Origin: Doryteuthis pealeii
Lineage: Eukaryota > Mollusca > Cephalopoda > Myopsida > Loliginidae
Assembly (NCBI GenBank): GCA_023376005.1
Contig: CM042145.1
Span: forward strand, 59,994,268-60,058,267
Length of the DNA: 64,000 nucleotides
Direction: 5' to 3'
The number at the start of each line of letters is the position of its first letter. Position 1 is the stretch's first letter. The notes beneath the pieces were generated by a model. It searched no databases, was not told where the DNA came from, and saw only the letters and a program-made list of their open reading frames with translations. The translations under genes were made by a program, and so were the position numbers. Positions 11,465-23,322 of this stretch are shown in pieces.

Positions 11465-11740
11465 CGCATGTTAATAAAAACTGACCATATCTACATACTG
11501 ATAACATGGGCGGATTACAGTGTGAATGGGAAAGCTAATTTGCGCTTCCTATCTCTCCATTAATAAGAAGAAATAATTGTAGTTAAATTAGGAAAATTTA
11601 CCAATGAAGAGGGGAGTAATGGAAATGATGGAAGAGTTAGTTTCAAAGTTGTTTTTCAATCATAGTTTCAAATCATTTTATCTGCATTCTTATTCAGTTT
11701 CATTAGCCTTTCTAATTTATTGTTTGCATATATTTGCTAG
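11465..11740 (+). mobile_element. Helitron A, 5'-deleted copy
   Basis: Matches the 3' half of 2809-3437: CTGACCATATCTACATACT, CAGTGTGAATGGGAAAGC, AGTTTCAAAGTTGTT, AGTTTCATTAGCCTTTC. It ends GCATATATTTGCTAG|T; the terminal hairpin is lost. Confidence 0.75.
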
Positions 11741-12575
11741 TATATTTAATAATGTTTTTTAAAGTTGGGCGTTATACGAAGAATTAAAATATATAAATGA
11801 ATGAACTCGATATTATGGAGTATTGGATTCACTTATTCTTGTATAATATTTTGCCATAAATTTTCAGGTTCGTTAGATACCCTTTATCAAATGGATGTTA
11901 TTACTGTTTAACAGCTTCCTTGTCTCTGTTGTTATCGACAGCGCAGCGTCTGTGAAATATTTATAATACAGAGAATTCCGATGTCTGCGTTCAATCCCTT
12001 CACGTGCGTTTGTAATTTTAGAATCCATTTAGTTTTATATATATAGTCAAGTCGAGATATAAAATAGTGTATTTACAATAATGGTACATGTACGATAGCT
12101 TGTCGTTATACGACCTTTATCACTATATATGAGAATATTCTCCACTGTTACAACAATATGTATGTGTGTGTGATTTGTAAACGAATAGTTTGGAGGTAAA
12201 TATTTTTTCTGATTTTTTTTTTAGATGAAACTTGACGTGCATAGTTTTTATTTCTCGGACTGTTGTACTCTTCTTTATTGTGGTATGTAAAAAAATACCT
12301 TATGTCATTGAATTTAACGCTTTATGCTGTGTCCGAAACGCCAATAAACAATTTTAAAAAAATGATCATTAGACTTCTCTTAACTCATGTTGGAATAATA
12401 GGTGTCCAAAAACAATGACGTCATTATTTGAATAAGATCTTCGACGCCTTGTTTGATCAACAGTCAAACTGTTCAAAATGATTTCCCAGGTTGGTTCATT
12501 GCACTCCTCGGATACACAGGAAACACCCGAGGAATATCAGGGGATACAGCGGCCGAAACATTGTATTTTTACATA
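11741..12575. other. Unassigned DNA
   Basis: No gene or clear repeat. Short motifs such as CGAAACGCCAATAAAC suggest decayed retroelement ends, but I cannot assign them. Confidence 0.45.
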
Positions 12576-13580
12576 TCGTTATTGTAATGGAGATTCGGTG
12601 CCTGTCTGTCTGTAAACGAAACTACGTCAGTTCTTACCTCACAGTAACGTCAGTAACTGTGTAAGTTTATCAGTATTTAATTCATAGTCAAAATCATTTA
12701 TATATTGAATAAATCTTATCTATTAACGATACCTCAATGAAAATCTGGTTTAGATTTGTCTCAACACAGCCCATGTTATTAATGCGTTTAAAATCCAGCA
12801 ATGTGTCATATATATGACTAAGAAATAAAGTTTATATAGTATATGGTGTGGTCAATTTGCATACTGGTTTTAACAAAACCGGGTCTAATAAATAGTTACT
12901 TGGTGTTATTGATCTCTAATATTATTGGTTTATCTTTATAATGAGATTGTGTGTTAACTGTCTGTAACCGAAACTATATTACTACTCAAGTCACAATTCC
13001 CTTAATTATTTACGTCAAATTCTCCATGATTTCATTGTTTAAACCTTCAGTTATTAATAAAAATTGTATTACATTATTAATACTGTTGACCATATCTACG
13101 TACTAATAACATGCAATTGTATTTATATATACCAAAATAGCGAAGGCAATTGCATATTGATATTTAACATTTTATTTTAATAAATATGTGCTTGGTATTA
13201 TTGATTTCTAATGTTTGGTTTTATCTTAAGCTCGTGGATAAATCTTAAAAGAAATTATTTACAAGAAAAATAACTGTAATATTATCCTTTACTTCCTATT
13301 TTCTCCTTAGTTGTTCTATTTTTCGATTATACCCCCTCTGTTGCAGATCTTTTATCTGCATTCTTAGTCAGTTTCATTAGCCTTTCTAATTTAATATGAT
13401 ATTTTATTATATCAAAACTTAAATACTTGCACCGGAGGGTGCATATATTTGCTAGTTCTCCTAATTATTAAATTCAATCCTAGGAATTATTTCATATAAA
13501 AAAGCAATTAAAATATAATTACAATAAGTGTAATATTTATATATTCGTTCTTATTTAGTTTTGTTAGTGTTACATACCCA
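12576..13580 (+). mobile_element. Helitron A (long subfamily) interrupted by another Helitron A
   Basis: The outer copy starts A|TCGTTATTGTAATGGAGAT, runs to 12932, and resumes at 13456 (TTCTCCTAATTATTAAATTC ..). It continues with AAGCAATTAAAATATAATTAC and AGTTTTGTTAGTGTTACAT, the same order as the uninterrupted minus-strand copies at 32020-32556 and 61029-61563. The 3' hairpin is not recognisable. Confidence 0.82.
12933..13455 (+). mobile_element. Helitron A nested inside the previous copy
   Basis: Starts A|TCTTTATAATGAGATTG and ends with hairpin GCACCGGAGGGTGC, ATATATTTG and CTAG|T. It lies exactly between an A (12932) and a T (13456) of the outer element. It is the same subfamily as 2809-3437. 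Confidence 0.88.
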
Positions 13581-14411
13581 CATGGTCATGTTACGGGTAT
13601 ATACACAATGTTCTCTTACTAGAGAGAGGGGAGAGAGATAGGTAGACAGAGAGATGAGATATTCACATTTGTATTATTTACTTCTTCGTCTGTTTGGCTA
13701 TTCTTCAATCGTCTAGCTTTGACTTCTATTTTGTTGGTTGTTCGTCTTTGATTCATTTCTTCTTCTTGGTCAGTATTTTTGCCAAGACATGCTGCAACCA
13801 ACAACATCATATTATTTCTTTAAACTTTTATTTACTTAACTAAACTAACTAAACACAGCGCGCGAATGCAAGTGAGCCCGCTTCTCATTCTCAGGTCTGA
13901 GGGTTAACCAGCTTCACGAGACTTCACGTGATTCGCAGGTTTTCAGTTTGTGGTGTCAAAGGGTCACCAACGGTTTGTAAATTTCCATTCTACACGGTGG
14001 TGTCAATAATCTATGCTACCATAGATTATGCAACATTAGGCTTTATAATTTGAGATATTTCTCTTGTTAGTTAACAAAATGTACTTCTGCTTCTACCAAA
14101 GACACCGTAACACTTGTGAAGATCTTAAACAAAATAAGTTCGTCCTCTTTTGCCCCCTCGCCACTGTTCTTTTATACTCGGTCTGGCCGAGAAGTCACAA
14201 CTCTCGTCTCGCCAGCTACGAGACTTGCCACTATAAATCCCGGCCACAAGGACATTCATGATTTTACCTCCATAACTAGTCGGACTCGTCACATGTTTTG
14301 TTCTTCCGCCCACACGTGCAACATGCCACCCGCTGTCTCTTCGATCGACGGACCGTTGTTGGCTCATCACAGGTTCGTGAGTTTTGCCGTTCGCTCTCGC
14401 TACAATTTCTT
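13581..14411. other. Unassigned DNA
   Basis: No gene. Overlapping frames on both strands at 14116-14454 and 14125-14370 have no family motif. The sequence could be the body of a Helitron whose 3' end follows. Confidence 0.45.
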
Positions 14412-14463
14412 TATATTAAAACTTAAATACTTACGCCCGGCTGAGTGCGTATAGGTTAGCTAG
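14412..14463 (+). mobile_element. Helitron A-type 3' end
   Basis: TATTAAAACTTAAATACTTA is followed by hairpin ACGCCCGG..TGCGT, ATAGGTTAG and CTAG|T. No matching 5' end was located upstream. Confidence 0.7.
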
Positions 14464-14599
14464 TCACAGTAAAGATGAGGACAACAATCTGAAGAATGAA
14501 AATTATGTAAACATTTCTTTTCTTTTTATGAAGTGGTAGAAATAATTTTTGTATTAGATTTTTGATTAACTTCAGATGTATCAATAAACGGAGATATTT

Positions 14600-14745
14600 G
14601 AACCATAGATGGGATAATAGTTGGATGCATACCTTTCCCAAGGGTATTAGCGCTTGTGAAATGCAAACAACTTCGTCCAGGATTAAAACTCATGTCGTGG
14701 TGTCCATTTCCCCCTGTGATAAAAATTACACCACGCACCTCAACT
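14600..14745 (-). mobile_element. SINE-T1, head half
   Basis: GATGCATACCTTTCCCAAGG, GTATTAGCGC, GAAATGCAAACAACTTCGTC and TTACACCACGCACCTC show the 5' half of SINE-T1. Confidence 0.8.
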
Positions 14746-14854
14746 TTATTCAATGGGAGCTCTGATAGTTCTGCAATAAACGATTCCAATGATACTCAAA
14801 GATCATCTTTTTGGACAATGTCGTGTCGATTACGAGCTTTTGAAGGTAAGTTGG

Positions 14855-15182
14855 TGAGATTTTACGTCATGTCAACTCTTGTTGGGTTATTTTATGCCGA
14901 GGAAATTTTCTTGAATTCATTCTTGATGGGTATTCATTATTTTTAAACTCATTTTTACATAATACCCAGGACATTAACACACTCAGCCACCGCCTTCTAG
15001 CACATATACAATAAAAACATCTGGCAGATTGCCATTAGGCAATAGGATTGTGAAAATCATACAGGAGCTTTGGTTTGACGTGGTAAGCCGGTCGATCGGA
15101 AAGGGCCTTTCCAACCGCCTGTCTAGCCAAAGTGGAGTGTTGCATGTCATGGTTGGCCATATTAGAGGAGGGATCTTACCCT
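14855..15182 (-). mobile_element. Retroposon H with internal deletion
   Basis: The 3' hairpin (TTTTACGTCATGTCAACTC..GGGTTATTTTATGCCG) is followed by a deletion near 14945. The sequence then resumes with ACACTCAGCCACCGCCTTCTAGC and GACGTGGTAAGCCGGTCGATCGG to CTTACCC. Confidence 0.8.
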
Positions 15183-15552
15183 TTTTCGGAGATGAAGTCT
15201 AAGATATGAAGAGGAAAGAGAAAAAAACAAAAATATTGTACGAATGTAAATAGATATGAATAAAAAATAAATGAAAATCGATAGAGGATAAACAGAGAAA
15301 AAGAGAAAGTTCATTTATATATTTATGTGTTTTCATAGATATTGTTTGGAAGAAGAAGAATAAGATATGTAATTTGAAACGTTTTTAGCTGATTGAAAAC
15401 ATATCCGTTTATTTTATTTAAATAGATCGCAGTAATGAATGGTAATGATAGACGACAAAACCCGAAACGTTTTCGGGAAAGATTAAATGTCGATGAATAT
15501 GCTAAGATATTTTGGCAAAATGTCCTGACAAAAACTTACCCACCAATTCATC

Positions 15553-15556
<4 letters not shown>
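15183..15556. other. Unassigned DNA
   Basis: No gene or repeat recognised. Confidence 0.5.

Positions 15557-15632
<76 letters not shown>
15557..15632. repeat. (CT)n then (TA)n microsatellite
   Basis: Compound dinucleotide array. Confidence 0.97.
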
Positions 15633-15633
<1 letters not shown>

Positions 15634-15795
15634 ATTGATTGATTTTTCTCGATTTGTTTAGGCTTACATTTGAATAGCTATGCCCACCTAATTCATTAAT
15701 TATTAATTAATTAATTTTCAAAATTAGGTACGACTTCAATTAAGCACATATTCTCCCAAAGATTGTCGGCTAAAAAAGCCATATCAAACACATTG

Positions 15796-15798
<3 letters not shown>

Positions 15799-15849
<51 letters not shown>

Positions 15850-15928
15850 GTGTGTGTGTGTGTGTATCTCTCTGTTCTCTCAGTCTTTCTCTCTCTCTAC
15901 ACAGACACAGACACACACACACACACAC

Positions 15929-15980
<52 letters not shown>
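15799..15980. repeat. (TA)-(TG)-(CT)-(CA)-(TA) compound microsatellite
   Basis: TA and TG runs, a CT-rich centre, then CA and TA runs form a near-symmetric, imperfect inverted arrangement able to fold on itself. Three frames across it are artefacts. Confidence 0.95.
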
Positions 15981-15984
<4 letters not shown>

Positions 15985-16614
15985 ACGAAACCACCCTTTC
16001 TGGAAACCATGACCAAAAATGAAAATATATTTCAACACTTATAATGTTTTATGTGGACACTAATTGGAATAATATAAGAATATTTACGTACCCAATTTCT
16101 TTCCCCATCATAAATATATTCCATCCCTAATCTCTTTTCATATTCTACCTTCCAAATTGTATAAGTTCTAAGAGAACAAACACTATTTGAAATGATATCA
16201 GAATATGTATCACTCAAAATATATCTTTAAGAATGAGTAGTATTTATCATTATATATATAATTAATTCCGTAATTAACTAATTAATAATTGATAATTTAT
16301 TTTATTTTACAACTCTAAAAGTTATCAAACCTTACAAATGTCTTTTTATATCACTAATTAAAATATAATTTAATTTATATCTAAAACCGGATCCCCAATA
16401 TACCAAATTAGATTATTTATTCGAATAATTTCTAAACCAGATCTCAAAAACGTAGGTAAGAAATCCGATAATCCTTGTTAATTTGAATTTTAAATTGAAA
16501 TTGTTTTAATAATTTTTACATATATTTGTGCCATGCTTCATAAGAGTCCAGAATTTTGTAAAAATATTTTAAATCAACCAATTTAGAATCATACGCGAAA
16601 CCCCCAAAACTATG

Positions 16615-16620
<6 letters not shown>
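15981..16620. other. Unassigned AT-rich DNA
   Basis: No gene or repeat recognised; a TA run occupies 16619-16675. Confidence 0.5.
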
Positions 16621-16652
<32 letters not shown>

Positions 16653-16676
16653 ATATATAATATATATATATATATA

Positions 16677-17103
16677 ATGATACCTTGATTTACGAGTGCC
16701 TAATCACCAGTTTTCCAAGTTATAAGCTGTCACTCCGTCGAATTTGTGCTTTATGTAGTGAATTAAAATTCGAGGTATGAGCGAGCTTCAGATACGCTTG
16801 TTAATAAGTTTACTCAAAACATTTAAGTTTCTAAATTCATTACACCATAGAAATTCATAAAATATGAACATTAAAACATATTACAGCAAATAATTCATAA
16901 CATTCTATTTTATCATGTTTCATACAATACAGTGCTATTTTTCTTACTTGAAAAAACGTAATACAAAAAATTAGGATGTTCTTTTTTTATCAGGATAAAC
17001 GGATTAATGTCATTTCAGTTTATTTCAATGAGAATCATTAATTTGATTTAAGAGGAAATTGCATTACGCAGCAGAACAAATTAAGCCCGAAAGTCAAGGT
17101 TAT
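16677..17103. mobile_element. Putative Tc1/mariner- or pogo-type MITE
   Basis: The left end (ATACCTTGATTTACGAG) and the complement of the right end (ATAACCTTGACTTTCGGG) are imperfect inverted repeats. The interior has the repeated TACGAG/GAGCGAGC motifs seen in many animal MITEs. No transposase frame and no clean TA duplication remain. Confidence 0.5.
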
Positions 17104-17107
17104 TGGT

Positions 17108-17160
17108 GGTTGATTTGTTTTTACGGCATATTAACCCTTTTCGGGTCATTTGAAACCGAA
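17108..17160 (-). mobile_element. Retroposon H 3' hairpin only
   Basis: TTTTTACGGCATATTAACCC..GGGTCATTTGAAACCG is the terminal stem-loop of retroposon H; the rest is missing. Confidence 0.7.
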
Positions 17161-17532
17161 TCAAGCATTTTGAAAAACAATGGACTCAGGTTGCTTGCTG
17201 TACCTGATGTTGTTTAAGTGGTCCCCCAATTAAGTATTGAACAGGCTCATCGCTGCTTAACTTCGTTGATCTAGTCGAAGCTGCTGCTTTTAGCGTGACT
17301 TGACCGAAATGAAGGAAGGAAGAAAGTAAAGAAGAAAGAAAGAAAGAACAGAAGTGAAATAAGTGAATTATAAACGCTGAACATGTTTCACAGGTGTAAA
17401 TTTCCCATCCAATTTAATAACTTGTTTTTTTCTTCATTCAATCACAATTTTCGACCTCTATTCCACTTGTTTAATTTCCCCGTATAGATTTTCAATGCAA
17501 TATTATTTATCTCTGCTTTATAAGAAAGCCTC
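17161..17532. other. Unassigned DNA
   Basis: No gene. A GAAA-type simple repeat lies at 17310-17350. Confidence 0.5.
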
Positions 17533-18285
17533 TTGTTAAATAATAAGATGGTTGGGAATCTTTGTGTGACGTCAGCGATAGCATGAAAGGAAGAAAAAGA
17601 AAAAAAGAAAAAAGAAAAGAAAAAAACAGCAAATGGTCTGACTCGTGCACGAGTTGAATGCCCACAAAGATTAACATCGCAATCTGTTGATGAGATATTA
17701 CTACCTAGGTATGTAAACTGGTTTGAAAATTTTAAGGGCTTACCGTCTAGTGTGGAGATGTATTATACTTTATACATATAATGTTAAATAATAATGTGTG
17801 TGAAAATCAGTGTGTGACGTCGGCGGTAGGTTGACTTGAAGGGAGTGTGTGGAAATTGAAAGAGAAGTGTAATTATGGAAAGAAAAACGGAACTTGTTAA
17901 GCTTGTAAATGATGACATGAAGGTCAACTACTTCGATCCAGATAGCAGAACACTAGAATAGCAGAACATTAGAATAGCAGAACACCAGAATAGTAGAACA
18001 CCAGAATAGTAGATTACCAGGTCAGCAGGTAAGTATAGATATGCAATTACATATTCAATTCGATGCTATGTTACATATGTTCGGTTTCTGTGACGGTTTT
18101 CACCCTGAGTCAGTTGTACTTATAATTTTAAATAATAAGGTGATTGGAAATCAGTGTGCGACGTCAGCGGTAGGTTGACGGATTACTAATGTGTGGAAAT
18201 TGAAAGATTTTTTAAAAGTGTAATTATGGAAAACCACCGGAATTTGTTAAATGTGGGAATGATGACATGGATGTCACTGGCTATA
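17533..18285 (+). repeat. Three diverged direct repeats carrying TGACGTC
   Basis: Starting near 17533, 17787 and 18133, each unit has AAATAATAA..TG, then AATC..TGTGTGACGTC(A/G)GCG. The last two continue with GGTAGGTTGAC, GTGTGGAAATTGAAAGA, GTGTAATTATGGAAA and AATGATGACATG. They may be LTR or leader relatives; no gene is present. Confidence 0.7.
17941..18020 (+). repeat. 16-bp minisatellite
   Basis: About five copies of AGAATAGCAGAACACC with point changes. Confidence 0.88.
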
Positions 18286-19048
18286 GAGAGAACAACGTAG
18301 GTGTGATGCGGACGGGTATCTCGACTCACCCACCCGGATGTTTAAAAAGTTGCGTGGCCAATAAAAGAACAGATTTTCGGCCTCATTAGACTTTCGCCTC
18401 AGACCTGGAAAAACGACTTGATTTTATGTGTTACCAACTTCACCTGTGATTTTAAAACCCCAGAGCATTTTCAAGTGGACGAGGCTCGTTACCATACACA
18501 CACACACGAACACACGGACACACACACACACACACACCACAAACACGCAAACACACACACACACACACACACTCAATTTTGAATAGACTGGCCTTGGTTT
18601 TTGATTGATCGAGAAGTGTCAACAGTAACAAGAGTGTAAGACAGAGTTCAAAGTTAAGGAGTTTTACCTAAGTTTTTTGAGGAGACGGACACAAGAAAGT
18701 GTCAGTTTTGAGTCTTTGAAAAGGACAGACGAAGGATGTTTGTTTGTTCTCCAAGGCATTTTACTTGAGTTTAATATTAAAAAAATGAGCTCTGAAAAAA
18801 CAAGTTTTTGTGTTCGTTATTAAGAACTGCCAACGGATGCAAGGAACGGGAGAACCCTTGAGGATAGAGAAAATGCCAACCCAACAACAGACCAAGCTAC
18901 CCAGCTACCCAGTTACTACGATCCCGAATAGCAGATGTGAAGAATAGCAGATACCACAAACACAGATAAGTATAGAAATATAATTACCTACTTCTCAATT
19001 AGATGTCACGTACCATATTCACTTTGATTATTTCCATTAAGATACTTT
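18286..19048. other. Unassigned DNA with (CA)n at 18497-18572
   Basis: No gene recognised. A CA-rich microsatellite sits in the middle. Confidence 0.5.
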
Positions 19049-19543
19049 TGTTACATAATTATTAGATTCTTAATATTTATGTACAGTAGTGAAGAAATCA
19101 AAATGGCTGTTATAAGTTGCAGCCCACGGCCTTGAAGGATGAGTGACAAGGCTTGACCTCATCCTGATCCTTTCCGGTGGATACCGTGAGAATCGATGGA
19201 GGAGACCCTCTACGGTTTAGATTAGAAATAGATGTTTAGTCAGATCAGCCAAGACTACGACTGTGGTAAGTCGTGTTATGCACGCGGCCGACTCGATCTG
19301 CGCAGGTAGTCTGGTGGGGGTTGCGAAATAAAACATGATCTAAGTTAAATCGAAGTCTTGAGTTAATCTAAAAACTACCAATGATACAGGGCTTCTGTTA
19401 AAGAGAAATCCCCAATGGAAGACCAGACACGAAGTCCCCAAGAGAAGTCCAGACGCTAGAAGAGATGTTAGAAGAAGACGTAAGATAGAAAAGACGTCAG
19501 AAGAAGAATAGAAGAATAGAAGTAAGTAAAGAGGTATGCAACA
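19049..19543 (+). mobile_element. Solo-LTR-like unit (family 3) with 4-bp TSD
   Basis: Starts TGTTACATAATTATT and ends AGGTATGCAACA, so the termini are imperfect inverted repeats. It is flanked by CTTT on both sides (19045-19048, 19544-19547). AAATAAAAC lies near 19327. It aligns with 33549-34131 through GTAGTG.AGAAATCA, GGCCTTGA, CCGTGAGAA and ACAGGGCTTCTG. A GA-rich, GAAGACGT-containing segment fills the last 130 bp. Confidence 0.85.
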
Positions 19544-19844
19544 CTTTCTTTGATATTCAACACATTTATTTCTGTGAATCTTCCATTGATTGAAGTACCT
19601 AAATCGACAATTCTTTCAAGCCGTAGTTGTATCAGTACTACTGTATGGCTGGTATACCTAATGACTACTTCATTTCAATTGACCCCACCCGTCACATTAC
19701 ATTTGTGGAAATTTTACTCTGTATCGCTATTCTTCATTGTGTATTTGGTATAAATCGGGAATAATTATCATATAACTAATAATATAGGGCTGTAGAATAC
19801 ACCAAGTTTACTTCAGCAGAATGGTAAAATCACCCCCAATTTGA

Positions 19845-20335
19845 CCCTCTGTTGGCTGTGGGTGGCGATAGAATCCTGGTGGCTGAGAAGTCCATGGCAT
19901 GCAACGCTCTACTTTGGCCATTACTTAGGCTAGACAGGTCAATTGATTGCTCATGTCAAGCCGGAACACCGTGATTTTCCCGAACGAATTACCCTCATGG
20001 CAAACCCTCAAATCTTGTTATCATATATGTGCTAGAAAGCCGAAGCCGAGGGTCTTATTGTCCAGGGTATGACGTTAAACTGTATCGAATGGTAGAATTT
20101 TAATGCTTGAGCTCTAGGGAGTGTGTAGTGTAGTACTCCAGTGCCATTACTCCCAAGTCCACTCTGACCCGGAGTGGTAGTACCTGTATGTGTTAAATAG
20201 AAAATTGCGTTAAAAATGTGTTTAAAAATTGAATTTGATGAACATTTTGAATGCTATCAAGAAAGAATAAAACAAAAAGGCCTCTGCCTTAAATAACCCA
20301 ACAAGGATTGACATGCCGTAAAATCCAGCCAACAA
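19845..20335 (+). mobile_element. Retroposon H
   Basis: Contains CCTCTGTTGGCTGTGGGTGG, GAATCCTGGTGGCTGAG, GGCTAGACAGGTC, the TCCACTCTGACCCGGAGTGG block and the hairpin GGATTGACATGCCGTAAAATCC. The extreme 5' end is missing. Confidence 0.85.
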
Positions 20336-20940
20336 CTAACCAGCATGTAACTTTGCCAGATTAATAGTATATCACTAATTCTGAAATGGGAATTAGTTAC
20401 GCGATTCAAACTATTTTCTTACCATGATTTTTATACTCACAATATTTCGGCCGCACTACTCTCCGGCGTTCTTACAAGTATCTATCGGTAAAATTATGGG
20501 ATTTTTCAACCAAGTAGGCGAATTAGCTATGCATTTATAAACATAATGTTTTGTCTCTTAATTCTTATTAATTACTTTGTGCATGTTTTTGTTTCAACAG
20601 TAGCTTGAGCATAATGGCGCCACAGATTACGAATGTAAAAAAGGGTGGTATAACCACAAGTTAAGCTTCACAAATAGAACATATGAAAAAAAGCACACCG
20701 ACGTAAATTTATGTTTTTGTATGAAAGAATCCGTTAACTGGAATTTCTGCGGGGTTTTCTTTCTATCAAGTTTCCATGATTAATAATAAGTTATTTGGTT
20801 TTTATTGCCCTTCACCAATCGGATTTAAGGAAAAAGTGTATGGACCTTCTTCCGTTGCTTTTGATATCAGCGACTTCCCGGAAACATTATCAATTTCTGG
20901 AAACCACAAGTGGCACCACATTATAATCTGTATTTATAAT
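20336..20940. other. Unassigned DNA
   Basis: No gene. The 115-codon frame starting at 20776 has an unremarkable N-terminal part and runs into CT/CA repeats. Confidence 0.5.
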
Positions 20941-20982
20941 CTTTCCCCTCTCTCTGTCTCTTTATCTCCCCCTCCCTCCCTC

Positions 20983-21021
<39 letters not shown>

Positions 21022-21220
21022 CTTTCACACACACTCTCTCTCTCACACACACACACATACAAATATACACAAATACATATACTAAAATGCATTTATATTC
21101 TCACCTCATTTCATCACACATAAACATATATATATATATATATAAATACACACATATATGCCCACACATTTTAATCTACATTGTTATTCTCTCTTCCACT
21201 TCTTCCCATCTCTCTTTCTC

Positions 21221-21310
<90 letters not shown>
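20941..21310. repeat. (CT)n, (CA)n, (TA)n tracts
   Basis: Two CT-to-CA compound arrays (20980-21057 and 21221-21310) separated by AT-rich sequence. Confidence 0.95.
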
Positions 21311-21313
<3 letters not shown>

Positions 21314-21720
21314 TCATACACATTTTTACTTTGAATTTCTCTGTATAAGTTCCGACCTTGTACGAACTGACAAAAACATTTAACTGTCTTAATAAATGTA
21401 TATTTAAAAGTCATATTAAATCTAATTCAATTCTCAATCTGTTGTGTGCCTCAATGCGCTGAAGAAAGTCTTCGTAGCCGCAAAGAAAATACTCTGTAAA
21501 CAAAATTAGATTTTCAATATTAAAATCGTTTTCAATCAATAAAGCCAGCCTGGTTACATAAATATTAATACGTTTCAATTTAACGGCAAAATAATTTCAT
21601 GGAAATTCAATTGAATTAATTTAGATATTACCAATCACCTATCCACGACCCCCTCCTCTAAAAGAAAAAGCATAGAAGCATCTTAAATATGTTGTCTTCA
21701 ATTAGTTGGATAGACAAAAC

Positions 21721-22274
21721 TGTTGCGTTATGCTCTCCTTGTTGGAATAGAGAGATGACGTGTCAACGTGTGTTACATTATGGTTCTCACTTCGAATGGC
21801 TCTTACTTCAAATGGAATGATGATATGCTGATTGTAGAAATATTTGTATACTTATCTCTCGACCGGTACTACATCGGAGAGGCTCGAATCCTCGTTGCTG
21901 GGTTGATGCTGAAGTTGGCTAACAATTCCTGGATGTTTAGAGTCGGGAAACCAACTTGGGTGACAAGGGGGCATCTTGCCTTGTGACATTTAGAGTTTTT
22001 AGTAATAACATAAGACCACTTCTTATTCCCATGAGATGTTTATTTCCCCAAGTCACAAAAGCCGAGAGCCCGTCTGGCTCTTTCAACTCATAATGCCAAA
22101 CTCATTTCCCTCACTGACCTTTCACTTCTCTCTCCCACTTCGCCACGTCCCATGGTTTGTCCAATATAAACATGCTATATGGCATTGATGATTCATCATT
22201 AAACTTTTCCATCCTCACCTAATATGTAAGTCTTGCTAAAAACCTTTCTTGTGCTAATTTACATATCACGTTAC
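21721..22274 (+). mobile_element. LTR-like repeat (family 4), copy 1
   Basis: Aligns along its length with 57839-58353: TGT.GCGTTA.GCTCTC, GAGATGACGTGTCAACGT, TTAGAGTTTTTAGTAATAAC, CACTTCGCCACGTCCCA and CATCATTAAACTTT. It begins TG and could end at CACGTTACA. A TATAAAC and an ATTAAAC about 35 bp apart look like an LTR promoter and poly(A) signal. No target duplication was found, so limits are approximate. Confidence 0.6.
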
Positions 22275-22373
22275 ACTCATGGCTCTATCCATGCACTGAA
22301 AAATCTTTGATTTTGCAATAATTGGAGGGCATATTTTTAATTTTTAGCTTAATTTATAATTTCTTCATTTTCT

Positions 22374-22619
22374 AGACCATATTACCTTTAGGCACCCCTT
22401 TTTGATCTCGACTAAGAAAGGACATGTTTTTCATTTACACCGTCAATATCCGGTTGTTTTAACAGACGATTTTTATATATTTTTTAAATCATAAAACTAA
22501 CCCCTATGCTAATCCGTAACCCTAACTCCTAACAGACAACCGAATATTGACGGTGTAAATTAAAAACACGTCCTTTATGAATCGAAATCAAAAAGGGGTA
22601 CCTAAAGGTAATATGGCCC
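22374..22619. mobile_element. Foldback MITE with ~90-bp arms and 8-bp TSD
   Basis: The left arm (GACCATATTACCTTTAGG..ACCGTCAATATCCGGTTGT) is matched by the inverse of the right arm with about 90% identity. Flanks are CATTTTCT (22366-22373) and GATTTTCT (22620-22627), a duplication with one mismatch. The centre contains CCGTAACCCTAACTCC. There is no coding capacity. Confidence 0.85.
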
Positions 22620-22627
22620 GATTTTCT

Positions 22628-23139
22628 TATTATTTTTTGGTCAATTTAGTCAAAACTGAGGATTTTTCAGTGAATTTTTGTTTAAGATCTTTGATACCCT
22701 TTCCTAAAAAATTGCTACAAGTCCAAAATCTAATTTTTTATATCAGTACTATTGAAGTCAGTAAGTCTACTGTTAGTTTGAATAACATCAGCTAAGTACA
22801 ACTTAAGCAGTGTCCAAGACAGTTGGTATATATAGAAATCAAGAATGACCCATTCATGAATTTGGGTGATTTGGGTCATTCCATTCCTTGAGTTCTGATT
22901 GGCTGCTTGTCTGCTTGATTTGAATGACATTGTGGAGTCTTATATATATCCTGTCATTCTGCAGTAGACTTTGTGACATTCGGGCTTGTATTTAAGTTAC
23001 AACCGTTTGTTGCCTTGTCTTCCCAGTTCGACCGTAATTGGAACTTTAATTATTCTTCAAGTACTTAATAGATTAATGCACATATTTTGCTGTTTCATGT
23101 AATTTGATATTTTTTTAAAGTGAAAAATCGACCTACCCT
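22628..23139. other. Unassigned DNA
   Basis: No gene recognised. Two short frames overlap the MITE and are not informative. Confidence 0.5.
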
Positions 23140-23322
23140 ACTCTTAGGGTCGTATATATGGGTTGAATAGATCAAAGAATGAGCATTCAAAAAATGTGTT
23201 TTTTTTATGTATTTGGAAAAAAGTGGTATACTCAACAACTATGAATACATCAAAATATCTTCGGCATAAAACAGCCTAACAAGGGTTGACATGCCGTAAA
23301 ATCCAACCAAGCAAACAACCTG
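23140..23322 (+). mobile_element. Retroposon H, 3' end
   Basis: TATGGGTTGAATAGA, the AAATGTGTTTTTT spacer and the terminal GGGTTGACATGCCGTAAAATCC with an AACC tail. Confidence 0.8.

Noticed and set aside
14116..14454. 112-codon plus-strand gene
   Set aside because: Opposite-strand and other-frame ORFs overlap it, composition is unremarkable and it ends in a Helitron 3' end.
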